Assembly: GCF_000758925.1 (NCBI RefSeq)
Contig: NZ_JRNC01000039.1
Location: 1-61,271 of the forward strand
Direction: 5' to 3'
DNA: 61,271 bases
Origin: Prevotella sp. S7-1-8
GTDB taxonomy: Bacteria > Bacteroidota > Bacteroidia > Bacteroidales > Bacteroidaceae
A program made the position numbers and the translations under genes. Shown here piece by piece: positions 37,998 to 46,186 of this stretch. Position 1 is the first letter of the stretch. Every line of letters starts with the position of its first letter. A model generated the notes under the pieces. That model had not been told where the DNA came from and did not search any database. It worked only from the letters and a program-made list of their open reading frames with translations.

Positions 37998-38036
37998 TGA
38001 CAGTTTTGACAGTGGCGGATTGACAGTTTTGGCAGT
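37998..38036 (-). promoter_or_regulatory. Paired direct repeats upstream of groES
   Basis: On the plus strand TGACAGTTTTGACAGT (37998-38013) and TGACAGTTTTGGCAGT (38021-38036) are a direct repeat with one difference, spaced 23 bases start to start, each holding two ACTGTCA-type half-sites in tandem on the minus strand. They sit about 50-85 bases upstream of the predicted start, in the place of an activator site. Confidence 0.6.
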
Positions 38037-38432
38037 TCTTGCAACACTATGTCATCGTAACTTATCACAATCCGCCCTCGCCATCAAGGAAACGCCCTGT
38101 TACGATACAATAGGCATATATATTATTATAGGTGCGCATGAATTAACGGCGGTTGAGAAAACATAGGGTGTCATCGGAGAAGTCGTGGTGTTTGTGACAG
38201 AAATCACCGAAGCGGAATCTGTGAATTTGGTCAGGCAAATCATTGTGAATGGCAAAAGGCCGGGGTTGTTCTTAGAGCCTACGCCATGATTGCTTAGCAC
38301 GCAAATCCAAAGCCAGAGCCCTATCATCGCAAGAAGGTAACCCAACATTAACCTATTGCAGAGTATTAGCTCCATGCGGAAATATTTATTTTCGTTTTTT
38401 ATTCTTACAAGCTAATAATTCGAAATTTTTAC
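38037..38432. other. Gap between the groES control region and the next promoter
   Basis: A 91-codon minus-strand frame (38100-38375) starts with a hydrophobic stretch but continues with Ser/Thr-rich sequence unlike a real protein, with no promoter. I do not call it a gene. Confidence 0.4.
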
Positions 38433-38441
38433 CTAAATTTG
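38433..38441 (+). promoter_or_regulatory. -7 promoter element
   Basis: TAAATTTGC is a perfect -7 match, 18 bases before the ATG at 38459; it rules out the TTG at 38447 as a start. Confidence 0.7.
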
Positions 38442-38458
38442 CACAGTTGCAAGTACGT

Positions 38459-39037
38459 ATGAAGATGAAGAGAATATTATCAATAAGCATGACCTTGATA
38501 GCCACCATAGTGGTGATTTCGTGCACTCAAAAAAAAACAAACACAATCATTATAACTAAAAAAAACAAACAAATATCAGCGGTTCCTAAAACTCGCAAAA
38601 TGGGTGATTATACCCAAACCCGTACTGTGGAATGGGTTGGCAATAAATACATCATTGAAACGCAGCTAATGGCAGACCCTTCTTTGCCTTTGGCACATGA
38701 CGGAGAGGTATGTTATTATGATAATAGAATTGCGCTGAAGATTGTTCGGGCGGATAGCTCTGTTTTTTTTGAGAAAACTTTCACTAAAAGTTTTTTTAAA
38801 GAATATGTAGACAATATGTACTTTAATGATGGCGCGTTGTTAGGTATTGTCTTTGTTCAAGCAAAGGGAAACCATTTGATTTTTGCCGCCAGCGTGGGGA
38901 GTCCTGACAAATCAAGCGACGAATACATACCACTTATCTTAAAGATTGATAATTTGGGAAACGTCACCGTGACCAAGGATAACCTGCTTGACACGAAAGA
39001 TAAAAATTTAGAGGACGAAGATGCTGATGGCGAATGA
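38459..39037 (+). CDS. Lipoprotein, DUF4738-like
   Basis: A 192-residue lipoprotein. The signal peptide has lipobox VVISC and is followed by a Lys/Thr-rich linker. The mature domain (EWVGNKYIIETQLMADPSLP..., ADSSVFFEKTFTKSFFKEYV..., HLIFAASVGSPDKSSDEYIPLILKI) resembles the DUF4738 domain of Bacteroides/Prevotella, by eye only. It ends in an acidic tail (DKNLEDEDADGE). The function is unknown. ATG at 38459 or 38465 are both possible; the promoter at 38433 excludes anything upstream. The next small lipoprotein gene starts 128 bp downstream and could share the transcript. Confidence 0.72.
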   Translation: MKMKRILSISMTLIATIVVISCTQKKTNTIIITKKNKQISAVPKTRKMGDYTQTRTVEWVGNKYIIETQLMADPSLPLAHDGEVCYYDNRIALKIVRADSSVFFEKTFTKSFFKEYVDNMYFNDGALLGIVFVQAKGNHLIFAASVGSPDKSSDEYIPLILKIDNLGNVTVTKDNLLDTKDKNLEDEDADGE

Positions 39038-39165
39038 CACAAAAGGACACTTCCATCTATGAATTGCCGCTTTATTTACGTTGAAAAATATTTTGCAAAC
39101 ATATAACAAAACATGATATAAAACGTTATTATACATAGGATAAATCATACATAAAAATTAGGACA

Positions 39166-39612
39166 ATGAAAAAAGTAACATTAATGCTCGTTGCGTGCGC
39201 AGCTTTTATAGCTTCTTGCAACAATGGAAAAAAAACAGAGCCTGCGGCAAACACCGAGGTCGCGGCAACAGATTCTACCGTATATGAGGGCTTGACCCCC
39301 GCTGCTGACACATATGGCATTCGTTATAGGCTTGCTCTTACTTCTGACTCTGCCATGAGTTTTAACCTTACGCAGAGTTATATGAAATCAGAAACAAAAG
39401 TAGAGAAGACTTACAACTATTCCGGGAAGGTTATTTCTTTGACCAAAACTGTAAACGGAGCGGAGAAAAGCTACTACCGTTTGCCCACAGAACCCAACGA
39501 CACCATCAATTTCTTGGTACTTAATGATTCTACATTACGCATGGTTAACGACCAGTTTGAAGAGCCCGTTACTGCCCAAGGCATGAATTACGACCTCAAA
39601 CTCGTTAAATAA
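39166..39612 (+). CDS. NlpE-like small lipoprotein without the CxxC motif
   Basis: A 148-residue lipoprotein with lipobox FIASC (Cys18) and an acidic/Ala linker. The mature domain YEGLTPAADTYGIRYRLALTSD aligns with the N-terminal NlpE domain pattern YxGxLPCADCxGIxTxLxL, but both cysteines of CADC are replaced (AADT). NlpE proteins sense surface or copper stress or lipoprotein overload in other bacteria; with the cysteines gone, a metal or redox role is unlikely here. A clear terminator follows. Family assignment is by motif only. Confidence 0.6.
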   Translation: MKKVTLMLVACAAFIASCNNGKKTEPAANTEVAATDSTVYEGLTPAADTYGIRYRLALTSDSAMSFNLTQSYMKSETKVEKTYNYSGKVISLTKTVNGAEKSYYRLPTEPNDTINFLVLNDSTLRMVNDQFEEPVTAQGMNYDLKLVK

Positions 39613-39641
39613 GGGTTGTCTCTCTTATATATTACCAATAG

Positions 39642-39681
39642 AATCCCAAAGATTATCGCGACGGTTTCTTTGGGATTTTTC
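39642..39681 (+). terminator. Rho-independent terminator
   Basis: AATCCCAAAGA (39642-39652) pairs with TCTTTGGGATT (39667-39677), followed by a T-run (39676-39680). It ends the NlpE-like lipoprotein transcript on the plus strand. Confidence 0.8.
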
Positions 39682-40066
39682 TATTCTAATCACCTCACAT
39701 TCTTCTAATGCCTTTCACCCAATAACTTGACACGTAAAGTCAGCAATTTTGTGAAAATACAATTGCAAGAAAAGAAAAATGTATCATGATGTTGTAGTCC
39801 ACCTCTACACTCTGGGAAAAATGGGTGGACGGAAATTCTCAAAAATTATTCCACTATCATAGGCGTCAATTATAAGTTGGCACTTTTCAAATGGCTCTTC
39901 GCAGGACAGAAGCCTACTCGAAAGAAAAACAAATCCACCAAATCGTCGAACAATGTCATACGAATAGGTGGATAATATCGTTAATGATACAAGGAACTTG
40001 TTTCAAACAATACTAAAACACAATTTAATCTTTGAAAAACTTTCCGCTATATCATCCCATCACACA
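39682..40066. other. Gene-free stretch
   Basis: No supported frame, promoter or repeat was recognised. A short run near 39900-39980 (ATGGCTCTTCGCAGG...) could be debris, but too little remains to identify it. Confidence 0.3.
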
Positions 40067-40378
40067 TTAGGCCAAAGCTATTTTACCTTCTTCTCCCTTA
40101 ACCTTGCCTTCCTTAAGCAGCCATCCAATACCTAAAAGAATTTCCGTGTCAGTCTTCTGTGTTGCCTTGGCAAGTTCAGCTACGGACATTGCGGCGCCAG
40201 CCGCGGAGAGAGCTTGGTATACGTCTCCTGCGCGAAATCCTGCATTTTCGGCATCTACCATGATCGCCGCTTTCTTTGTGGCACATCTTTTTGCAGAGGC
40301 TGTTTTTGAAGTTGATGATTTTGCCGCTCCGGCTGACTTGGCTGTAGCGCTCTTCACTGTTGCTTTCTTTTCTGTCAT
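40067..40378 (-). CDS. Winged-helix DUF2582-like protein with histone-like Lys/Ala tail
   Basis: A 103-residue protein in two parts. Residues about 1-38 are a Lys/Ala/Ser/Thr-rich tail (TEKKATVKSATAKSAG..., TKKAA) resembling histone H1 tails and suited to binding DNA or RNA non-specifically. Residues about 42-103 match the winged helix of DUF2582 (FRAGDVYQALSAAGAAMSVAELAKATQKTDTEILLGIGWLLKEGKV). A nucleoid-associated or regulatory role is likely but not shown. It has its own promoter 56 bases upstream and is transcribed towards lower coordinates, as are the tRNA genes next to it. Confidence 0.72.
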   Translation of the reverse strand: MTEKKATVKSATAKSAGAAKSSTSKTASAKRCATKKAAIMVDAENAGFRAGDVYQALSAAGAAMSVAELAKATQKTDTEILLGIGWLLKEGKVKGEEGKIALA

Positions 40379-40433
40379 GATCTAATGAATATAATAATTG
40401 ATAAACAATAATAAAATTTCATTTTTTCCATTT

Positions 40434-40442
40434 GCAAATTTA
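40434..40442 (-). promoter_or_regulatory. -7 promoter element of the DUF2582-like gene
   Basis: The minus strand reads TAAATTTGC, 56 bases before the start codon. Confidence 0.65.
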
Positions 40443-40535
40443 GCTATTATATTTTATTTCAGATACTTAAACCTTAAAAAATATGGCAAAACAACGTGTT
40501 ACGATATATAAAAATGTTGTTTCTTGACTTATATC

Positions 40536-40566
40536 AAAAAAAACTTTCGAGGCTAACCTCGAAAGT
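40536..40566 (-). terminator. Terminator of the tRNA-Asp pair
   Basis: ACTTTCGAGG (40543-40552) pairs perfectly with CCTCGAAAGT (40557-40566) around a 4-base loop; on the minus strand it is followed by an eight-T run. It is 5 bases past the second tRNA. Confidence 0.85.
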
Positions 40567-40570
40567 AATG

Positions 40571-40644
40571 CGGTGCGTACGAGACTCGAACTCGTGACCT
40601 CCTGCGTGACAGGCAGGCATTCTAACCAACTGAACTAACGCACC
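40571..40644 (-). tRNA. tRNA-Asp (anticodon GTC)
   Basis: 74-nt cloverleaf on the minus strand starting GGTGCGT and closing ACGCACC with discriminator G. The anticodon loop CTGTCAC gives GTC. The T-arm (GAGTTCGAGTCTC) and D-arm (GTTCAGTTGGTTAGAAT) are normal. CCA is not encoded. Second of a tandem pair. Confidence 0.96.
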
Positions 40645-40668
40645 ATGAAAGTTTTACCGATATATAAG

Positions 40669-40742
40669 CGGTGTGTACGAGACTCGAACTCGTGACCTCC
40701 TGCGTGACAGGCAGGCATTCTAACCAACTGAACTAACACACC
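40669..40742 (-). tRNA. tRNA-Asp (anticodon GTC), tandem copy
   Basis: Identical to the neighbouring tRNA except at one acceptor-stem pair: GGTGTGT with ACACACC instead of GGTGCGT with ACGCACC, so pair 5:68 is T-A instead of C-G. Discriminator G and anticodon GTC are the same. The 24-base spacer suggests one precursor transcript, started by the promoter at 40783. Confidence 0.96.
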
Positions 40743-40782
40743 ATATTTAGGTCGTAAAACCAACTCTTTGTTTTTAACGGCT

Positions 40783-40791
40783 GCAAAGATA
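40783..40791 (-). promoter_or_regulatory. -7 promoter element of the tRNA-Asp pair
   Basis: The minus strand reads TATCTTTGC, 41 bases before the first tRNA. Confidence 0.75.
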
Positions 40792-40829
40792 CCGCTTTTA
40801 TTTCATTGAACCAAGAAAAAAAAGGTAAA

Positions 40830-41342
40830 TTATAAAAAAAATTGCAACAGTATAATGTCCTTGAAACCTTCACCATCATACAACCATTCTTTTAGAATAG
40901 CTTGGCGTCTGAACCCGGCCTCCTCAAACACCTTGATACACTTGGCATTGTCCTTACATACCATGACATAGAGTTGATGTATGTGCAGTATTCTTTGAGA
41001 ATAGTCTATGAGTTGCTTGATGGCGGCCAAACCATACCCTTTGTCACGCCTATCCTTCCGAATAACGATGCCAACCTCGGCGCGTTGATGTTGTGGATTA
41101 AAATTGGCCAGGTCTATCATGCCTACAGTATGCCCATGCTCGTCGCATATCATTAATCTCAATTGCTGATCCACGTATATGTCTCCAGTAATATTGGCGA
41201 TATATTCATGCAAGGCAAATCTTGAGTAAGGCATATTGTTATTGCCAACATTCCAAAGTTCTTGGTCGTTCTCTATATTATATAGCTCATCAAGATCTTC
41301 AGGCTCGATGGCTCGTAATGTAACTTTGGGCGTATCTTCCAT
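40830..41342 (-). CDS. GNAT family N-acetyltransferase
   Basis: A 170-residue acetyl-CoA-dependent acetyltransferase of the GNAT superfamily, RimJ/RimL-like (acetyltransf_3 type). The N-terminal TLRAIEPEDLDELYNIENDQELW is the usual opening. The acetyl-CoA loop is in VIRKDRRDKGYGLAAIKQLIDY (about residues 93-114; R/Q-x-x-G-x-G/A), and the C-terminal NAKCIKVFEEAGFRRQAILKEWLYDG is typical. The substrate could be a protein N-terminus, an antibiotic or a metabolite. It follows the glycosyltransferase gene by 5 bp, so it is in one operon with it. Confidence 0.9.
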   Translation of the reverse strand: MEDTPKVTLRAIEPEDLDELYNIENDQELWNVGNNNMPYSRFALHEYIANITGDIYVDQQLRLMICDEHGHTVGMIDLANFNPQHQRAEVGIVIRKDRRDKGYGLAAIKQLIDYSQRILHIHQLYVMVCKDNAKCIKVFEEAGFRRQAILKEWLYDGEGFKDIILLQFFL

Positions 41343-41347
41343 TGTTC

Positions 41348-42547
41348 TTAGCGTATAATGTCTGCATCAGTAATGACACTCATGTTGTTTGGATTGTAAA
41401 ATGCCATATACAAACGACAGTCTGTCTCATTGGACATTTGGTCAAATATTTCTTTGAATGTGTATTTGGAAATGTCGTATACCTTATATATACGTTCGGT
41501 TTCTGATGTAGAAATTTCTTTTTCTTCGCTATTATTGATAAATATCGCACGTAGTCCATGATTTTCCAACAGGGTGTTACACTTCTGCTTGTTCTCAGTT
41601 CTGACATCACACAGATATAAAACATTGTCTATGCGCTTGTTTTTCACAAATCCCAAATTGTATCTAATCTGCTCTATACACATGCCAACGAGCGCAAGCA
41701 TAGCCTTAAGAAATATCCCTAAACGTATTGGTATATTCAAAAGAAAGCTTTGGTTTCCATAGTGCTTACGTAAGAAAATTAACATGGCTTGGTAGAAAAC
41801 ATGTACATAACGAAAATGCGTTTTTTGTGTGCTTTCTCCCTTGTAATGCAATATTTTTAGGGGTAAATACCAATTTTCCCATTTGCCTTTTAAGATGCGG
41901 AAACTCAAATCTATGTCCTCACCATACATGAAAAAATCCTCATCCAACAGCCCCACTTCATTTAGTGTCTGTCGTCGTAGCATACAAAACGCGCCACTTA
42001 TGACTTCTATTTTCGCGGCAACATCCCAAGACAAGTATCCCATGTAATATTTTCCGAACACCTTGTTTTGGGGAAACCAATTACAAAGTCCCGTCATCTT
42101 GTAAAAAGACGTCATCGGAGTAGGCAGTCCTCGTCTTGACTCGCGAGCATCAGAGCCATTGGCCTGGAGCATACGCACGCCCAAACCACCAGCTCGTTCG
42201 TGTTCATCCATAAATTGTATGCATCGACGTAACACATCTTCGCCTACCACCGTGTCAGGGTTTAGCAGCAACACATAGTCACCCTTACTCTGCCTGATAG
42301 CCTTGTTGTTAGCCCTTGAAAAACCTAAATTATTTGTACTGGCAATGACCTTTATTTCTGGGAAGCGTGTAGAAATATAATCTACCGTTCCATCTTCCGA
42401 ATGATTATCAATGACTATGACCTCCGCATCAATGCCCTCAACAGCACGACGGACAGACAACAAGCATTGCTCAAGGTAATACTTGACTTTATAACTTACT
42501 ATGATAATGGATAGCTTCAAGTATTCTTGTTTGTTTCTTGATCGCAT
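41348..42547 (-). CDS. Glycosyltransferase family 2 protein
   Basis: A 399-residue GT-A-fold glycosyltransferase. The opening is LSIIIVSYKVKYYLEQCLLSV, the nucleotide/acidic region VIVIDNHSEDGTVDY, the acceptor-site FSRANNKAIRQSKGDYVLLLNPDT (about residues 78-101, with the DxD-like NPDT), and FMYGEDIDLSFRILKGKW (about 201-218). The last ~90 residues do not look like a normal GT-2 end (IDNVLYLCDVRTENKQKC..., ISKYTFKEIFDQMSNETDCRLYMAFYN) and may form a small additional domain. It overlaps the upstream small membrane protein gene by 31 bp and precedes GNAT by 5 bp. The sugar and polymer made are unknown. Confidence 0.88.
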   Translation of the reverse strand: MRSRNKQEYLKLSIIIVSYKVKYYLEQCLLSVRRAVEGIDAEVIVIDNHSEDGTVDYISTRFPEIKVIASTNNLGFSRANNKAIRQSKGDYVLLLNPDTVVGEDVLRRCIQFMDEHERAGGLGVRMLQANGSDARESRRGLPTPMTSFYKMTGLCNWFPQNKVFGKYYMGYLSWDVAAKIEVISGAFCMLRRQTLNEVGLLDEDFFMYGEDIDLSFRILKGKWENWYLPLKILHYKGESTQKTHFRYVHVFYQAMLIFLRKHYGNQSFLLNIPIRLGIFLKAMLALVGMCIEQIRYNLGFVKNKRIDNVLYLCDVRTENKQKCNTLLENHGLRAIFINNSEEKEISTSETERIYKVYDISKYTFKEIFDQMSNETDCRLYMAFYNPNNMSVITDADIIR

Positions 42548-42945
42548 TTGGCCTTGGATGGATATATAAAAGCCAAGCTAAGCAAACATATAATAGCCAA
42601 GTATCCAAAAGCTACATTCATAAATTGATAATATAGAATGGTGTTGAATATCATCGGAAGTGCGATCATAAAGAGCCTGATGGCACCCCATTTACGCAAA
42701 GCTGACGCTGCGTTGGAAGTCAATTGGCGTCGCACATGTTTAAATTTAAACAAACGAAGTGAAAACGGTATCAAGCAGATGGTTAACAATTCCATGATCA
42801 TTACAGTATGATATTCTGACACGCCATGTCCATTATAGTTCGCGGAAGTGAGCACGTCACATTCGTAAAGCGTCACGATGGCTAAGCCAATGGCAATCAT
42901 CGCTATAAACAAAAATAACAAAAATTTTTGTGGAGATAAATTCAT
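42517..42945 (-). CDS. Small polytopic membrane protein of unknown function
   Basis: A 142-residue protein with about four hydrophobic segments (residues about 8-27, 49-66, 92-108, 110-127) and a charged tail. No family was recognised. Its end overlaps the start of the GT-2 gene by 31 bp, so the two are translationally coupled. It may help anchor or serve the glycosyltransferase. No promoter match was found upstream. Confidence 0.7.
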   Translation of the reverse strand: MNLSPQKFLLFLFIAMIAIGLAIVTLYECDVLTSANYNGHGVSEYHTVMIMELLTICLIPFSLRLFKFKHVRRQLTSNAASALRKWGAIRLFMIALPMIFNTILYYQFMNVAFGYLAIICLLSLAFIYPSKAKCDQETNKNT

Positions 42946-43046
42946 CGCGGCATTATGTTTATCCTTATTGAAATGAGAGCAATGCTACATGTCTGAACTA
43001 TGCGTTTTGGCACGAAAACTTTCGCGGACGTGCGCCATATAGACAA

Positions 43047-43652
43047 TTACTCCAATGGCGTACGGTTCAATATTGATCGACCAAGCGTAACCTCATCAGC
43101 ATATTCCAACTCGTTTCCAACGGCAATGCCCCGAGCTATCAAACTTAATTTTACCGGATAGTCTTTCAACTTGCGTGATAGATAAAAATTGGTTGTGTCA
43201 CCCTCCATAGTGGAACTCAACGCAAAGATTACCTCTTTAATCTGCCCTTGTGCCACTCGATTAACCAATGAGTCTATCTCAAGATCTGACGGAGAAACAC
43301 CATCCATGGGAGAAATCACGCCACCTAAGACATGGTATAATCCATGATACTGCTGTGTGCTTTCAATAGCCATCACGTCTTGTACGTTTTCTACCACACA
43401 CACCATTGACGTGTCGCGCGATTTGTCAGCACAGATAGGACAGATTTCGTTGTCACTGATATTATGGCACACTTTGCAATAGTTGATATTGTTTCTCACG
43501 AAAGAGATAGCCTCCGCAAACGTGTCAACGCTTTCAACAGGTTGCCTAAGCAGATGCAAAACAAGTCGCAAAGACGTCTTGCGTCCTATACCAGGGAGTT
43601 TGCTAAACTCGGAAACCGCCTTTTCCAAAAGAACCGAGGGTAATTGTTCCAT
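43047..43652 (-). CDS. recR: Recombination protein RecR
   Basis: A 201-residue DNA-repair protein that forms a ring with RecO and loads RecA onto gapped DNA. The helix-hairpin-helix is at the N-terminus ([17 protein letters not shown]), followed by the Cys4 zinc finger [19 protein letters not shown] (about residues 57-75) and the TOPRIM domain ([32 protein letters not shown]). The length is standard. It follows the gene for a small outer-membrane protein by 26 bp in the same orientation and is probably co-transcribed. Confidence 0.96.
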   Translation of the reverse strand: MEQLPSVLLEKAVSEFSKLPGIGRKTSLRLVLHLLRQPVESVDTFAEAISFVRNNINYCKVCHNISDNEICPICADKSRDTSMVCVVENVQDVMAIESTQQYHGLYHVLGGVISPMDGVSPSDLEIDSLVNRVAQGQIKEVIFALSSTMEGDTTNFYLSRKLKDYPVKLSLIARGIAVGNELEYADEVTLGRSILNRTPLE

Positions 43653-43678
43653 AAAATGGTATATATATTTTCTCTGTC

Positions 43679-44161
43679 CTAATCTATATAAATACCAAAG
43701 CCTATCTGCAAGCCAATGGTGGAATAATCTGCGTGTTTCTTGAAACTTTGACGATAATAGATGGATGGTTCGATCGTAACCGTCCTACTTATAAAGAACG
43801 CGTAGCCTACCTCGACTTGTGGCATGAGGTCGTTGTATTTTGAAGCGTGTAGATAATTCACGCTGGCACCAAGAAAAATGCCATTTTGCTCAATATAATA
43901 TCTACCACCCGCACCAGCGGAAAAAGAGTCTGGCATGTCCTTTCCGGGGTGGTTATAGGCCAGCTCCCCCAAAAGCATCAAGTCGTCATCCACCATATAT
44001 CCAGCCTTGGCAGACAATCCTACACGCATTTTTTGGAGGCCGTTAAAACTCAAGTCGAGACCCGTGAGTGACGCACCGGCGTACTTCTTGTCCATTTCAA
44101 ACTGTGCGTTGGCCGATACAGTCAACAACAACGCTGTCAATATCATTAAAACTTTTTTCAT
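43679..44161 (-). CDS. Small outer-membrane beta-barrel protein
   Basis: A 160-residue exported protein with a signal peptide (1-19, cut after SANA). The mature part is a series of amphipathic beta strands ([98 protein letters not shown]), about eight strands, as in OmpW/OmpA-type small porin barrels. The function is unknown. The promoter is about 115 bases upstream; the leader contains TGGGAATATCCCA, a small hairpin. Confidence 0.8.
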   Translation of the reverse strand: MKKVLMILTALLLTVSANAQFEMDKKYAGASLTGLDLSFNGLQKMRVGLSAKAGYMVDDDLMLLGELAYNHPGKDMPDSFSAGAGGRYYIEQNGIFLGASVNYLHASKYNDLMPQVEVGYAFFISRTVTIEPSIYYRQSFKKHADYSTIGLQIGFGIYID

Positions 44162-44277
44162 AAGTTATTGTTGGTTAATGTTTTAAAACTAACGCTATCA
44201 TTCGCTGAAGTTTAAGTTATCAATTATTCAGCATGTGGGAATATCCCATCAAGTAGCTATCACATTGACCCTCGAAT

Positions 44278-44286
44278 GCAAAAGTA
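44278..44286 (-). promoter_or_regulatory. -7 promoter element of the small porin-recR unit
   Basis: The minus strand reads TACTTTTGC, 117 bases before the start codon. Confidence 0.55.
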
Positions 44287-44319
44287 CAGTTTATTTTTGA
44301 AATAAAGAAAAATAATAAC

Positions 44320-44328
44320 TACCTTTGT
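44320..44328 (+). promoter_or_regulatory. -7 promoter element of the GHL10 gene
   Basis: TACCTTTGT, 18 bases before the ATG at 44346. It faces away from the minus-strand element at 44278. Confidence 0.65.
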
Positions 44329-44345
44329 AATCAAATTTTATTCGA

Positions 44346-45968
44346 ATGACCAAGCGAATTGTTCTCACTCTATTGATTTCATTTTCGTGGATTTCTTTTT
44401 TTGCCCAATCCACCCGACCGCCCAAGCACGAAGTTCGTGCCGTATGGCTAACCACGATAGGTGGGCTTGACTGGCCAAGCCATTACGCGCGAAACCAGTA
44501 TGGCATAGAGCGTCAACGGCAAGAATTACGCACGCTCTTAGATCTTTATCAGAAAGCTGGTATCAACACCGTACTTATTCAAGCGCGCATTAGGGCCACT
44601 ACCATCTATCCGTCTGCGCAAGAGCCGTGGGATGGCTGCCTCAGTGGCATCCCTGGCAAATCGCCGGGCTACGATGCCTTGAAATATGCCATCGAAGAAT
44701 GTCACAAACGTGGCATGGAGTGCCATGCGTGGGTTGTCACCCTGCCCGTGGGCAAATGGAATGGAATTGGATGCAAAACATTGAGAAGAAAATTCAATTC
44801 GCTCATAAGGCGTATCGATACTGATGGATATATGAATCCCGAGGATCCACGCACCGCGACGTACCTTGCCGACATCTGTGGCGAATTGGTTTCCAACTAT
44901 GATATTGATGGCATTCATTTAGATTATATTCGTTATCCAGAAAAATGGAAGCTCAAGGTGACCCGCGAACAGGGACGAAAATACATCACCAACATTGTCA
45001 GTGCCATTCACAATCGCGTCAAACTTATAAAGCCATGGGTAAAAATGAGTTGTTCGCCCATAGGTAAGTTCAAGGACCTTAGCCGTTATTGGAGTCACGG
45101 ATGGAACGCCTATGAGAGAGTTTGCCAGGATGCGCAGGGCTGGTTGCGCGATGGGCTCATGGACCAACTATACCCAATGATGTATTTTAGGGACAACCAG
45201 TTTTTCCCTTTCGCTATCGATTGGGCTGAACAGAGTCATGGCAAAACGGTGGCTCCGGGTCTTGGTATCTATTTTCTCAATCCACGCGAGGGTAATTGGA
45301 AGCTGGAAGACATTACCCGCGAGATGTATGTGTTGCGCCAATATGGATTGGGGCAAACGTTTTTTCGTGGCAAGTTTCTCACGGATAATGAGCAAGGCAT
45401 ATACGACTTCGTATCTCGTTTCAACAGCCATCCATCCCTTGTTCCACCCATGACATGGGCTAAAAAAATAACGCCAAAGACTCCTACGGATATTCAAGTG
45501 TACCAAAATGGGCTTAAATGGACAGGTTCTTCACCTTATTATAATATATATGCAAGTCGATGTTGGCCGGTAGACACAGACGATCCTAATAACCTCGTAG
45601 CCATTCGCTATCAAAATAATATACTAAGCATGGCGACCGAAGGATTGTATTTTGCAGTCACTTCGATGAATCGATATGGCAATGAGAGTAATGCGGCACA
45701 AAGTCACCGTATGCGAGAGCCCGAAAGAATTGACGTGCCGCTTCTCCACTGCGATGGCAAGCAACTATCTTTACCCGCAAAAAACAGTGCCTTGGATGCC
45801 AGCTTGATTGTTATAGAAACTTTGCAAGGCACAATAATAGACACACGTAGCTATCAGGGAAAATCCATAAACGTGTATCGCCTACCCGAAGGCTTCTATG
45901 TCTTAAAATCCCTTAACCATAAGGGCGTGAGCCATCGGTTGGGCTTTTTTATGGTGAAAAGAGATTGA
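44346..45968 (+). CDS. Glycosyl hydrolase-like 10 (GHL10) family exported protein
   Basis: A 540-residue secreted or lipidless exported protein (signal peptide about 1-20, FFAQ cut). The GHL10 (formerly DUF187) TIM-barrel runs from about 28 to 360, with EVRAVWLTTIGGLDWP at its start, GINTVLIQARIRATTIYPS near 75, and GIHLDYIRYPEKW near 197, where the Asp and Arg are conserved. The C-terminal 180 residues are a fibronectin-like domain (PTDIQVYQNGLKWTGSSPYYNIYAS...) and a secretion-type tail (...GFYVLKSLNHKGVSHRLGFFMVKRD). The activity is unproven; peptidoglycan or polysaccharide cleavage is likely from other members. Monocistronic. Confidence 0.88.
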   Translation: MTKRIVLTLLISFSWISFFAQSTRPPKHEVRAVWLTTIGGLDWPSHYARNQYGIERQRQELRTLLDLYQKAGINTVLIQARIRATTIYPSAQEPWDGCLSGIPGKSPGYDALKYAIEECHKRGMECHAWVVTLPVGKWNGIGCKTLRRKFNSLIRRIDTDGYMNPEDPRTATYLADICGELVSNYDIDGIHLDYIRYPEKWKLKVTREQGRKYITNIVSAIHNRVKLIKPWVKMSCSPIGKFKDLSRYWSHGWNAYERVCQDAQGWLRDGLMDQLYPMMYFRDNQFFPFAIDWAEQSHGKTVAPGLGIYFLNPREGNWKLEDITREMYVLRQYGLGQTFFRGKFLTDNEQGIYDFVSRFNSHPSLVPPMTWAKKITPKTPTDIQVYQNGLKWTGSSPYYNIYASRCWPVDTDDPNNLVAIRYQNNILSMATEGLYFAVTSMNRYGNESNAAQSHRMREPERIDVPLLHCDGKQLSLPAKNSALDASLIVIETLQGTIIDTRSYQGKSINVYRLPEGFYVLKSLNHKGVSHRLGFFMVKRD

Positions 45969-46028
45969 GGTAGAAATATCGCCCACAAAAAAAGCTCAAC
46001 ATCAGTTTAGGCTGACTTGCAATACCTG

Positions 46029-46058
46029 TCATATGCCTGCCAAACGCAGGCCATATGA
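46029..46058 (+). terminator. Hairpin downstream of the GHL10 gene
   Basis: TCATATGCCTGC pairs with GCAGGCCATATGA apart from one bulge (46029-46057). No T-run follows, so terminator function is uncertain. Confidence 0.4.
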
Positions 46059-46186
46059 TTTGCGCTCCATGTTACCGCCCCTTCTATTTTCTATCATCAA
46101 GCTATGGCGTATAAGCGAAGCGATAGAGACATAAAGAAGCTTTTATAGCCCAGCCCCATATGGTAATTATTGAATTATCGAACTTT

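Noticed and set aside
38100..38375. 91-codon minus-strand frame
   Set aside because: The hydrophobic start is followed by non-protein-like Ser/Thr-rich sequence, and there is no promoter.
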